A stretch of 52,381 nucleotides of DNA, taken from NCBI GenBank assembly GCA_964607705.1, contig CAZSLI010000017.1, positions 1 to 52,381 on the forward strand, given 5' to 3'. Positions 1-7,244 of the stretch are shown here, piece by piece. Numbering within the stretch: position 1 is the stretch's first letter; every line of letters begins with the position of its first letter. Position numbers and translations under genes: made by a program. The notes under the pieces were generated by a model. The model was given only the letters and a program-made list of their open reading frames with translations, searched no databases and was not told the DNA's origin. Origin of the DNA: CAZSLI01 sp964607705. GTDB taxonomy: Bacteria; Actinomycetota; Coriobacteriia; Anaerosomatales; PHET01.

Positions 1-316
1 GCATGCCGCCGGTGCGGGCGTGCTCGAGGATCTCCCAGAAGTTCTTGCGCATCATGGGCTCGCCGCCGCTCATGAAGAGCACGGGCACCCCGGAATCGAC
101 CATCTGGTCGACGAGCGCGATGGCCTCCTCATCGGAGAGCTGCTCGGGCTTCATGTGCCCGTCGGCCGCCATGTAGCAGTGGTCGCACAGCAGGTTGCAG
201 CGGTTGGTGATGTTCCAGATGACCTCACTCGGCCTGCCGAGTTTGACGGCCTTGATGGCCTTGTCCTCGACTTCGGCGAGCGGCCCTTGGAAGAAGAGCG
301 AGCGAACGTGCGCCAT
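1..316 (-). CDS. Radical SAM protein, N-terminal part (cut by window edge)
   Basis: The reverse strand reads from ATG at 316 off the left edge, giving 105 residues with no stop. Residues 40-47 read CNLLCDHC, the CX3CX2C motif that binds the [4Fe-4S] cluster and S-adenosylmethionine, preceded by WNITNRCN and followed by SGGEPMMR, the GGE motif of the radical SAM core. A good ribosome binding site (AAAGGAG) lies just upstream of the ATG. The start resembles SPASM/AhbD-NirJ-like radical SAM proteins that mature peptides or haem, but the C-terminal cluster domain that would decide this is outside the window, so the reaction is unknown. Confidence 0.93.
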   Translation of the reverse strand, partial: MAHVRSLFFQGPLAEVEDKAIKAVKLGRPSEVIWNITNRCNLLCDHCYMAADGHMKPEQLSDEEAIALVDQMVDSGVPVLFMSGGEPMMRKNFWEILEHARTGGM

Positions 317-620
317 AGCGAGCTCCTTTGAGGCGCGGCGATCAACATCGTCGCAGCGGGATTCCTGGCCCAGTCTACGCAATGGGTGAGCCAATGTAAC
401 TTGATGTAACAACTATGACCTTCGACCACGCCGCGCCATTCTCCTCCCTCGCTCGCCGCAAAGTTCCGACAGACGCCCCAATTAGGCCGTCTACCTGCGG
501 TGATGGCATTGATTTCCTGCCTAGCCGTGGGCTTCCTACTGGGTAAGTAGCAGGCATGCTCGAGCCAAGGGCAAGCACATTGGACACGATGGCCTGCGTT
601 CACAATGAGGGGGAGATCAA
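317..620. other. 304-base divergent intergenic region
   Basis: No gene is seen here. It separates the divergent radical SAM and cytochrome genes and holds the minus-strand promoter above plus two small possible hairpins on the plus strand: AGACG/CGTCT (471-475 and 488-492) and CTACT/AGTAG around 536-550. I could not assign a plus-strand promoter with confidence. The length leaves room for a structured leader of the cytochrome gene. Confidence 0.6.
372..410 (-). promoter_or_regulatory. Probable promoter of the radical SAM gene with a tandem heptamer
   Basis: On the minus strand a -10-like TAGACT (377-372) lies 17 bases from a -35-like GTTACA (400-395). GTTACAT occurs twice, at 410-404 and 400-394, exactly 10 bases (one helical turn) apart, which may be an activator site. 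Transcription would start near 365, leaving about 50 bases of leader before the ATG at 316. This is by eye only. Confidence 0.4.
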
Positions 621-1733
621 ATGAGAGATCGGCTTCGCACGATCGTGCCGTTCTTGCTCGGCGTGGTGCTCTTGCTGGGGCTTCTCGCCGGGTGCAGCAG
701 TCAGAGCGGCACGACGGGCAACACGAACACGAATACGAACGCCAATACATCTGCGGGCCGCCCGGATGACATGGAACTCGGGATTGTTCGCGAATGGGCG
801 GAGTCGACTCACGCCGTCCCCGTCACTTTCGCTGCCGAGGAAGACGGCTGCAAGAACTGTCACGATGGCCTCACCTTCTCGCAGACCGGCGGCGGATTCC
901 AGCCGAGGGGGAGCGCTTCGACCGGTTCATCCGGCACCAGCGACTCGACGGCCACCACCGGCTCGACCGGGAAGCGCGACTGGGTCGTGGCGACCGACTG
1001 CCGTGCCTGCCACACCGGCGCCGGCGCCCAGATAGCGAACCGGGGAACCGTCGACCAGATTCCGAATATCGACAGCGCGAAGGGCGGCTACGGCGCCGTC
1101 TGCATGGCCTGTCACAACGGGTGGCATCCGGCGGGTGCCCAGAACGGTGAGCTGTCAGCGCCTCACCCGTCCACCCAGACCGACATGCTGTACGCCGTGA
1201 ACACCTTGGGCGTCGGTGGGACAGGTGCAGGAGCCTCCAGCGGCAGCACCGGCACCGGTTCGACGAGCAGCACGGGGACGGGTAGTGCGGGAAGCGTGGA
1301 ATCGCCGCACCTCAAGGCGACGGACACGTGCGTCGCGTGTCACGTGACCGTGAACAACGGCCAGCCCGATCATTCGTTCAAGGCCAGCTTCAAGCGCTGC
1401 CAGCAAGAGGGCTGTCACAAGAACGACATGACCGGCGGTGGCCAGGCCAAGGAGGACTACGACGGCAACGGCACCACGGGCACGCAGCAGGAGGAAGTCA
1501 AGGGTCTGCTCGGCAACCTGAGCGATGCGATCAACAAGAGCGCCGGCAGCACCGCGTTCACGTCGCAAGGCGGCCAGGTGGTATTCAAGGGAGCCACGGT
1601 GAGCGAGAACGACCCAGCCTACGCCGCGGCGTACAACTACTTCTACGTGGTGAATGACAAGAGCAACGGTATCCACAATCCTCAGTTCACGGTGCAGTTG
1701 CTCCAAGACTCGATCTCGGCCGTCTCCAAGTAG
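621..1733 (+). CDS. Multihaem c-type cytochrome lipoprotein
   Basis: 370 residues. The N-terminus is a lipoprotein signal with lipobox LLAGC and acylated Cys25, so the protein should sit on the outer face of the membrane. Four CXXCH haem motifs are visible (CKNCH 77-81, CRACH 127-131, CMACH 161-165, CVACH 237-241), and a fifth is the wider CX4CH form (CQQEGCH, 260-266). Gly/Ser/Thr-rich linkers (about 98-117 and 196-225) separate haem segments. The end (NYFYVVNDKSNGIHNPQF) resembles the C-terminal part of pentahaem nitrite reductase-like and related multihaem proteins. A GGGGGAGA ribosome site precedes the ATG. The likely role is extracytoplasmic electron transfer; the redox partner is not visible. 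Confidence 0.92.
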   Translation: MRDRLRTIVPFLLGVVLLLGLLAGCSSQSGTTGNTNTNTNANTSAGRPDDMELGIVREWAESTHAVPVTFAAEEDGCKNCHDGLTFSQTGGGFQPRGSASTGSSGTSDSTATTGSTGKRDWVVATDCRACHTGAGAQIANRGTVDQIPNIDSAKGGYGAVCMACHNGWHPAGAQNGELSAPHPSTQTDMLYAVNTLGVGGTGAGASSGSTGTGSTSSTGTGSAGSVESPHLKATDTCVACHVTVNNGQPDHSFKASFKRCQQEGCHKNDMTGGGQAKEDYDGNGTTGTQQEEVKGLLGNLSDAINKSAGSTAFTSQGGQVVFKGATVSENDPAYAAAYNYFYVVNDKSNGIHNPQFTVQLLQDSISAVSK

Positions 1734-1753
1734 TCGGCCAGGGAGGCGTGCTT

Positions 1754-1785
1754 GGGACCGCGGTTCCGCGAGGGATCGCGGTCCC
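1754..1785 (+). terminator. Hairpin after the cytochrome gene
   Basis: GGGACCGCG (1754-1762) pairs perfectly with CGCGGTCCC (1777-1785) across a 14-base loop, 20 bases after the stop. Only a short TTA follows, so termination may be weak. Confidence 0.55.
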
Positions 1786-1842
1786 TTATGCGTCAGGCTC
1801 CTCGGCATGCGAGAATCGAGACAGGTCCAGGGAGGAGAGAGC

Positions 1843-2529
1843 ATGGCGCTGCCACCGGTACGTATCGAAGTCACGTGGAACGGTCCCTATGAGGTCTATG
1901 GGGGCGTGCCGCTCATACGTGCCGAGATCGTGACCAACGACAAGGGCGAGTCCGTCGGGTGGCGCGAGATCGAGCGCATCGAGACCTCCGGTATGTACCG
2001 GTTGTGCCGCTGCGGTCTGTCGGCGACCAAGCCGTCCTGCGACTCGTCCCACTTCGACGGTTTCGACGGCACGGAGACCGCTGGCGGCGACTCGTTCGCC
2101 CAGATGTCAGTGGACATCAGTGGGCCGGGCGTCGTCTTGCACGACGCACGTTGCCTGTGCGCCGAGGCACGTTTCTGCGACAGGGCGGGTGGCTTGTGGA
2201 ACCTCGTCGGCGAGTGTGACGACCCCGAGAAGCGCGCTCTTGCCGAGGAAGAGGCGATGTTGTGCCCTTCGGGCCGGTATGTCCTCTGCGACGCGCGGAC
2301 GGGCCAGGCCAAAGAGCCCGAGTACGAGCCGTCCATCATCTTGATCGAGGACCCCTCGCTTGGCGTGAGTGGCCCCATCTTCGTCCGAGGCGGGATTCCC
2401 ATCATCAGCGCAGACGGTGAACCGTACGAAGTGCGCAACCGGGCGACGCTGTGCCGGTGCGGCGCCTCGGCGAACAAGCCGTTCTGCGACGGTTCTCACA
2501 TCAAGGTGCGATTTCTAGCGGGGGAGTAG
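1843..2529 (+). CDS. CDGSH iron-sulfur domain protein (two CDGSH motifs)
   Basis: 228 residues from ATG 1843, which has the ribosome site GGAGGAGA at 1831; the frame is open further upstream but has no better start. Two CDGSH-type [2Fe-2S] sites are seen: CRCG...CDSSH (Cys55, Cys57, Cys66, His70) and CRCG...CDGSH (Cys204, Cys206, Cys215, His219). Between them is a Cys-rich segment (Cys104, 106, 112, 125, 141, 149) that could hold another cluster. Each motif has the 3Cys:1His pattern of mitoNEET relatives. The protein is probably cytosolic and involved in redox or Fe-S handling; no partner is encoded next to it. Confidence 0.9.
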   Translation: MALPPVRIEVTWNGPYEVYGGVPLIRAEIVTNDKGESVGWREIERIETSGMYRLCRCGLSATKPSCDSSHFDGFDGTETAGGDSFAQMSVDISGPGVVLHDARCLCAEARFCDRAGGLWNLVGECDDPEKRALAEEEAMLCPSGRYVLCDARTGQAKEPEYEPSIILIEDPSLGVSGPIFVRGGIPIISADGEPYEVRNRATLCRCGASANKPFCDGSHIKVRFLAGE

Positions 2530-2583
2530 CGGGGCGTCGATCAGCCGGCGGAGCCCCCGAAGGTAGCTTGCGGCGGCGTGCGC

Positions 2584-2607
2584 AGATAGTTAATATACAA
2601 ACTATCT
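2584..2607. promoter_or_regulatory. Palindromic MarR-type operator
   Basis: AGATAGTT (2584-2591) and AACTATCT (2600-2607) form a perfect 8-base inverted repeat with an AT-rich 8-base centre, in otherwise GC-rich sequence, 23 bases before the MarR start codon. Size, symmetry and position fit an autoregulatory MarR site. Confidence 0.75.
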
Positions 2608-2630
2608 GGCCCGCACCCGAAGGAGCAACC

Positions 2631-3080
2631 GTGTCGCCCCAACGCTCGAATGACGTCGGCTACCTCGTCAGCCGATTCGCCAAGCTGCTCAGAGCAAGCA
2701 TGGCCCGCGAGACCCAGCCGCTCGGTGTCACGCCTCTGCAAGCGGCGGTCATCCTCAACCTCGAACCGGGCCAGGCGCTGACTGCCGGCACCATGGCCGA
2801 GTTGGTGGCCAGCGACCGCCCGACCATGACCGGGCTGCTCGGCCGCATGGAGCGCGAGGGCTTGATCCGCATGGAACCGAATCCCGACGACGGGCGTTCG
2901 CGCCTGATCGTGCTGGCGCCGAAAGGCAAGGACTTGCGCCGCGAGCTCCGGCTGTCCGCCGCCCGGGCGACCAAGCCGGCATTGGCCGGCATGTCTGCGG
3001 AGCAGGTCGAGAGCTTCATGGACCTCCTGCGCACCTCCGGTGACCGGCTCGCAGCTCACCTTGCCGAGGAGCGCTCGTGA
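2631..3080 (+). CDS. MarR family transcriptional regulator
   Basis: 149 residues from GTG 2631, chosen because GAAGGAG lies 5-11 bases upstream and the protein then starts where MarR proteins usually do. The winged helix-turn-helix covers about residues 35-100, with the recognition helix near SDRPTMTGLLGRME and the wing at DDGRSRLIVLAPKG. MarR proteins are dimeric repressors released by small ligands or oxidation. The gene overlaps the following NmrA-like gene by four bases (GTGA), so the two are co-translated, and the palindrome at 2584-2607 is the likely operator controlling both. Confidence 0.93.
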   Translation: MSPQRSNDVGYLVSRFAKLLRASMARETQPLGVTPLQAAVILNLEPGQALTAGTMAELVASDRPTMTGLLGRMEREGLIRMEPNPDDGRSRLIVLAPKGKDLRRELRLSAARATKPALAGMSAEQVESFMDLLRTSGDRLAAHLAEERS

Positions 3081-3937
3081 GCGGGGTCGTGCTCGTCACC
3101 GGCGCGAGCGGGAACGTGGGCAGCGAGGTCGTCGCTCGGCTTGTCGGCCGGGGCGAATCGGTCCGCGCCGCCGTGCGTAAGCCGTCAGCGGGAATCGGCG
3201 GCGTGTCAGGTGGCGTCGACTGCGTGCGATTCGACTTTGAGGACCCGTCGACCTTCGCCGTAGCGTTCGACGGTGTAGACCGCGTCTTCTTCGTGCGGCC
3301 GCCTCAGATGGCCGACTCCTCGGCATTCGAGCCATTCATCCGTGCGATGCGCGAGGCGGGTGTGAAACAGGTCGTCTTCCTCTCGCTCATGGGGGTCGAG
3401 CGCAATCCCGTCGTGCCGCACCACGCGATCGAGAAGCTCATCAAGGCGTCGGGCGTCGGCTGGACGATGCTGCGGCCAAGCTTCTACATGCAGAACCTGT
3501 CCACCACGCACTGCGCTGATATCCGCGACCGCTGCGAGGTCTTCGTCCCCGCCGGGAACGGGCGCACCAGCTTCATCGATGTTCGCGACATAGCCGAGGC
3601 GGCCGCCGTGGTCCTGTCCGAGCCGGGCCACATCGGCTGTTCGTACACGCTCACCGGCTCTGAGGCGCTGACCTACGGCGAGGTCGCCACGATACTCGCC
3701 GAGGAGACGGGCCGGCCCATCCGCTACAGCTCCCCAAGTGGTCGGACGTTCGCGAAGCGCATGACCGAGGACGGCTACGACCGCGGCTTCATCACCGTCA
3801 TGCGCGGCATCTATCTGGTCGCTCGCCTCCGTATGGCCTCGGGCATCACCGACGATCTCGAGCGCCTCATCGGCCGCCCCCCGATCACGTTTCGGCAGTT
3901 CGCCGAGGACAACCGGGCGCTATTCATCCCTGCCTGA
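3077..3937 (+). CDS. NmrA-like NAD(P)-binding protein
   Basis: 286 residues starting at a GTG that overlaps the MarR stop. The N-terminus carries the dinucleotide-binding loop GASGNVG (9-15) after a beta strand, then an atypical short-chain-dehydrogenase fold. The family includes NmrA regulators and NAD(P)H:quinone oxidoreductase 2; the substrate is not predictable. Pairing with a MarR repressor suggests expression is induced by a quinone, electrophile or similar stress, as for other MarR/reductase pairs; this is inference from context. Confidence 0.85.
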   Translation: MSGVVLVTGASGNVGSEVVARLVGRGESVRAAVRKPSAGIGGVSGGVDCVRFDFEDPSTFAVAFDGVDRVFFVRPPQMADSSAFEPFIRAMREAGVKQVVFLSLMGVERNPVVPHHAIEKLIKASGVGWTMLRPSFYMQNLSTTHCADIRDRCEVFVPAGNGRTSFIDVRDIAEAAAVVLSEPGHIGCSYTLTGSEALTYGEVATILAEETGRPIRYSSPSGRTFAKRMTEDGYDRGFITVMRGIYLVARLRMASGITDDLERLIGRPPITFRQFAEDNRALFIPA

Positions 3938-4018
3938 CGCACTCGCGGTGAGCCGATCGTGTCGCTGGGCCGCCACCGAAGGCCGACGCGCCGTGCAAGG
4001 GATTCCGCAACTTTTCTC

Positions 4019-4098
4019 TTGACTAGTCATAACTTCGTAGTAGTCTGCGTTACAGGTAGTGTGAAGTTAGGAATAGTAGTGACTTGATACGAGTCACT
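4019..4098. promoter_or_regulatory. Promoter/operator region of the PadR operon
   Basis: A perfect 10-base palindrome TGACTAGTCA (4020-4029) overlaps a -35-like TTGACT (4019-4024), with a weak -10 candidate TAGTCT at 4041-4046. Further down, AGTGACT (4078-4084) and AGTCACT (4092-4098) form a 7-base inverted repeat just upstream of the padR-like gene. Both repeats share the core GACT/AGTC and may be PadR sites. Confidence 0.45.
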
Positions 4099-4133
4099 CA
4101 TATCGCAGGACAACGACGTGAGGGAGGTGAGTC

Positions 4134-4499
4134 GTGGACGCATCGGATGCCGTGCTTCGCAAGTTCCGCAAGGAGCTCAATGCGGGCACCGTGTCACTCG
4201 TGCTGCTCGCGATCTTGGACCGCAGCGGCGAACCGCAGTACGGCTATCAGATCGCCAAGCAGATAGGGGACGCCTGGCAGGACGGGACGCCGGTCAAGCA
4301 AGGGACGCTCTACCCGGTCCTTCGCTCGATGGAGGAGAACCAGCTGCTCGCGAGCCGTGTCGAGCCCAGTGTTTCGGGACCGCCACGCAAGTACTACTCG
4401 ATCACCGATCGAGGCCGAGAAGTCCTCGGCGATTGGAAGCAGGTGTGGTCACAGACCCGTGACTTCGTGGACGCGACTTTGGAGGGGAACGTTGGATAG
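4134..4499 (+). CDS. PadR family transcriptional regulator
   Basis: 121 residues from GTG 4134 with ribosome site GGGAGGTG. The winged-helix core is clear: YGYQIAKQI, the conserved QGTLYPVLRSMEENQLL recognition helix region (about 57-73) and the wing GPPRKYYSITDRG. Short PadR proteins of this kind are typically encoded ahead of a membrane protein operon that they repress. The stop overlaps the next gene by 8 bases. The regulator therefore probably controls the envelope genes at 4492-6580. Confidence 0.94.
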   Translation: MDASDAVLRKFRKELNAGTVSLVLLAILDRSGEPQYGYQIAKQIGDAWQDGTPVKQGTLYPVLRSMEENQLLASRVEPSVSGPPRKYYSITDRGREVLGDWKQVWSQTRDFVDATLEGNVG

Positions 4500-5505
4500 G
4501 ACAATCGGGGGATACCTCGCCGAGCTGAGGAAGGCGCTTGCAGGCGCCGACCCCGCGCTCGTCCAGGACGCCCTCTACGATGCGGAGGAGTACCTCCGCG
4601 ATGCGATCGCCGAGAACGGCGGTGATTCTGCCGAAGCATTCGACGCCGCGGTGGCCGCGTACGGAACGCCGGATGAAGTCGCAGCCGCCTACCGGGACTC
4701 CGAGCTGACGGTCGCCCGGGCCCTCCGCGCGCCGGTTCCGTCGGCCCGCAAGAGTGCCAACCCCTTCGCCCGGTTCTTCGGCGTGGTAGCCGACCCGCAG
4801 GCCTGGGGCTCGCTCTTCTATATGCTGCTCGCCCTTGCCACGGGCGTCGTGTACTTCACCATCGTCGTGACCGGCATCTCGCTCACGTTGGGGACGCTCG
4901 TCCTCATCATCGGCGTGCCGATCGCTCTGCTGACGCTCGCCATCGTACGTGCGGTGTCGTTCGCTGAGGGGCGCATCGTCGAAGGCCTTCTCGGCGTGCG
5001 TATGCCGAGAAGGCCGCGAGTCGTGGGCGCGCAGGGCAACCTGTGGGACCGCATCAAGAGCTGGCTCACTGACTACCGCACGTGGGCGACGATGTTCTAC
5101 ATGCTGCTGCAACTGCCGCTCGGCATCGCGTACTTCACCGTGACGGTGACGGCGCTGGCCATGTCGGCGTGGTTCATCGCGGCGCCGATCTTCCAGCTCG
5201 TCACGGATTACCCTGTGTTCCAGAACCTCGATTACGGCTACTACATCCAGCTGTGGGGCATGCCCGTCATGATCGTGGGCGGCATCCTCGGGTTCATCCT
5301 GACCATGTGGCTCGTCAAGGGCATCGGCGTCCTTCACGGCCAGTACGCCAAGGTCATGCTGGTAGGCCGCGTGGACCAGTCTGCTCCCGAGTGGAGCACG
5401 GTCCCGGCTGCTCCGGTCGTCGATCAGGTCATCGCCCCGCCGGCACCCATTGCGCCTCCGGTGCCCCCCGTGAGCGGGCCGTCCGAGGGAGGGGATGCAT
5501 CATGA
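4492..5505 (+). CDS. HAAS plus double sensor-domain membrane protein
   Basis: I choose TTG 4492, which follows GGAGGGG at 4481 and gives 337 residues; the open frame before it only shadows padR. Residues 1-70 form a helical cytoplasmic HAAS/DUF1700-like domain (DALYDAEEYLRDAI...YGTPDEVAAAYRD). Two tandem repeats of a four-helix putative sensor domain follow (about 100-180 and 195-290), each starting with an aromatic FYMLL segment and followed by conserved glycine-rich helices. The C-terminus is a Pro/Ala-rich tail. PadR-HAAS-sensor operons usually report on envelope stress or lantibiotic-like signals, but the ligand is not known. Confidence 0.8.
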   Translation: MDRTIGGYLAELRKALAGADPALVQDALYDAEEYLRDAIAENGGDSAEAFDAAVAAYGTPDEVAAAYRDSELTVARALRAPVPSARKSANPFARFFGVVADPQAWGSLFYMLLALATGVVYFTIVVTGISLTLGTLVLIIGVPIALLTLAIVRAVSFAEGRIVEGLLGVRMPRRPRVVGAQGNLWDRIKSWLTDYRTWATMFYMLLQLPLGIAYFTVTVTALAMSAWFIAAPIFQLVTDYPVFQNLDYGYYIQLWGMPVMIVGGILGFILTMWLVKGIGVLHGQYAKVMLVGRVDQSAPEWSTVPAAPVVDQVIAPPAPIAPPVPPVSGPSEGGDAS

Positions 5506-6272
5506 GGATCTTCAAGATCGCACTGGCGGCGGCGCTCTGTGCTGCGCTGCTCGGATCGACCGGTTGTATCCTGCGGCGCGAGAGACTGTCGCAGTCGACG
5601 AGCACGATCAAGCGGACTGACTCAGAGGCGGTCTCGCTCGACGGGGCAAAGACCGGCGAAGTCGTCGTGATGATGGGCGCTGGCGAGCTCAAGATGGCGG
5701 GCGGCGCCTCCAGCGGCAACCTGATCGATGGCACCTTCACGTATGCGCCAGCATCGCTGAAGCCCGTCATCGAGCCGGCCTCCCTGGGCGACTCGCACAA
5801 GCAGGTCGTGATCCGCAACGAGCGCTCTGATGGCCTCGGTGATTTCAGGGGACTCGGCGGCGTGCGGCTCGCGAACAGCTGGGACGTGCGCCTCACCGAG
5901 GAGGTGCCGGTCACGCAGCTCTCCGTCACCTTGGGAGCCGGCGACAGCGACCTGGACCTTCGCACTGTGGACGTCGAGCGTCTGACCATGAACCTTGGCG
6001 CCGGCGACGCGATGATCGACCTGAGCGGTGAACGGTCGCACGACGTTACCGGTGCGATCCAGGCCGGCGCAGGCGAAGTGACCATCAAGGTGCCGAGCAA
6101 CGTGGGCGTGCGCGTCATGGGGGCGCAGGACGGCCTCGGCGACTGGAGCGCCCCCGGCTTCACCAAGCAAGGCAACTACTACGTCAACGAGGCGTACGCC
6201 ACGAGCGACGTGAAGATCGAACTCAATGTGCAGCGCGGTGTCGGACAGGTCCGACTCGAGCTGGTGGACTAG
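5502..6272 (+). CDS. Toast_rack-like lipoprotein
   Basis: 256 residues, overlapping the previous stop by ATGA. The signal peptide ends in LGSTGC with Cys22 as the lipid anchor. The rest is a beta-rich domain with three repeated turns, VVMMGAGELKM, VTLGAGDSDLDL and MNLGAGDAMIDL, each pairing GAG with a following strand, which is the pattern of the toast_rack/LiaF-type beta solenoid. It probably sits on the outer face of the membrane and works with the sensor-domain protein encoded upstream. Confidence 0.82.
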   Translation: MRIFKIALAAALCAALLGSTGCILRRERLSQSTSTIKRTDSEAVSLDGAKTGEVVVMMGAGELKMAGGASSGNLIDGTFTYAPASLKPVIEPASLGDSHKQVVIRNERSDGLGDFRGLGGVRLANSWDVRLTEEVPVTQLSVTLGAGDSDLDLRTVDVERLTMNLGAGDAMIDLSGERSHDVTGAIQAGAGEVTIKVPSNVGVRVMGAQDGLGDWSAPGFTKQGNYYVNEAYATSDVKIELNVQRGVGQVRLELVD

Positions 6273-6301
6273 CGGCTCAAGCCGAGCGAGGAGGAATCGA
6301 A

Positions 6302-6580
6302 ATGGAAGCGCTTGCAGCGTCATTCGGACTGTCGATCGCGATGCTGGTGATGGTCGCTCTGTTGGCCGGCCTGTTGTTCCCGGTGTTCTGGGTGTGGATG
6401 CTCATCGACGCCATCATCCGGGAGAAGGCTAACTACCCGAGCGCCGATGAGAGCGAGAAGCTCATGTGGGTGCTGCTGATGGCCTTCATGCAGCCGGTGG
6501 CACTCCTCTACTTCTTCATCGTCTGGCGCGCCGGTCGCGCACAGGCGGCCGTTGTCTCCGCGAGCGCCGTGACCGCCTAG
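6302..6580 (+). CDS. Small two-helix membrane protein (PLDc_N-like)
   Basis: 92 residues, ribosome site GAGGAGGA. Helices at about 8-38 and 55-77 flank a short polar loop; FWVWMLIDAIIRE and the following LLYFFIVWR pattern match the phospholipase D nuclease N-terminal domain (PLDc_N), a small membrane domain of unknown function. It is the last gene of the PadR operon, 29 bases after the lipoprotein gene. Confidence 0.78.
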   Translation: MEALAASFGLSIAMLVMVALLAGLLFPVFWVWMLIDAIIREKANYPSADESEKLMWVLLMAFMQPVALLYFFIVWRAGRAQAAVVSASAVTA

Positions 6581-6598
6581 GTCAGGCCCCGCGATCAC

Positions 6599-6636
6599 CG
6601 ACGGCCCCGTGGCCACGACCGGCTGCGGGGCCGTCG
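6599..6636. terminator. Hairpin between convergent genes
   Basis: CGACGGCCCCG (6599-6609) and CGGGGCCGTCG (6626-6636) form a perfect 11-base stem with a 16-base loop, 19 bases after the PadR operon and 24 bases beyond the end of the convergent GyrI-like gene. It can serve both strands. No T run follows. Confidence 0.65.
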
Positions 6637-6660
6637 CGCGTCGGCCACACAGGTGTAGGC

Positions 6661-7140
6661 CTAGGCGCCGCCTGCGGTCGCGGTCACCGGAACTCGGATC
6701 TCGGCGCCATGGCGCTCAGGTATCCGTGCGTCATCGGGGCTCGTGTAGACCTCCAGCGGCAGGCCGACCGGCGCCAGCGCGTTCTCGGCAGCCCACTGCT
6801 CGAGGGCACGGTACGCCTGGCCGACGAACTCGTCAGGCTCCACCCATGCGACGGCCACCGTGTCGGCCTCAACCCGCTTGACGCCGATGCCGTCGCCTCC
6901 CGGCAGCGTGTCGCCAGCTCCGCCGGCGATCGGCAGCCACAGCTCCCACTCCGCAAGGGACTCGTCGGTCTCCGGGGTGGTGATGTGCAGGATCTGCGGT
7001 CCGGCGGTGGCGACGAGGCCGTAGTGCTCAACGAACGCGGCGGCGCGCTCGAGCGCCTCAGGGACGAGCGTGCGCGGGCCGTGCATGGGAACGAAGACGA
7101 CGGTCTCAGGGCCGCTGTTCGTGACGTGTGCATCGTGCAT
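6661..7140 (-). CDS. GyrI-like small-molecule binding protein
   Basis: 159 residues from the ATG at 7140, which has GGGGAGGTC upstream; an alternative ATG seven codons earlier lacks a ribosome site. The segments YRALEQWAAENALAPVGLPLEVY and ending IRVPV are typical of the GyrI-like/SOUL-fold effector-binding domain seen at the end of AraC- and MerR-type regulators, here as a stand-alone protein. Such proteins bind or hydrolyse small hydrophobic compounds. It is one of three in this window. Confidence 0.78.
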   Translation of the reverse strand: MHDAHVTNSGPETVVFVPMHGPRTLVPEALERAAAFVEHYGLVATAGPQILHITTPETDESLAEWELWLPIAGGAGDTLPGGDGIGVKRVEADTVAVAWVEPDEFVGQAYRALEQWAAENALAPVGLPLEVYTSPDDARIPERHGAEIRVPVTATAGGA

Positions 7141-7244
7141 GCGATGACCTCCCCGTTGCATCTGAGAAGGTGTACCCGCCTTTCGGCCTGTCGTCGCGCC
7201 GGGTGCGATACTGGAGAGACGGTGTCTGACGAGGGGATGGCAGG

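Noticed and set aside
421..620. A GEMM-type (c-di-GMP/cGAMP) riboswitch before the cytochrome gene
   Set aside because: CCGCAAAG and a later AGCAGG loosely recall the motif, and such switches do precede cytochromes, but the spacing (about 90 bases) and the missing conserved segments do not fit. A covariance-model search would decide.
1155..1874. Long antisense open frames, such as those opposite the cytochrome and the phosphatase genes
   Set aside because: In GC-rich coding DNA the reverse frames lack stops by composition; these translations are Arg/Ala/Gly-rich and show no domains.
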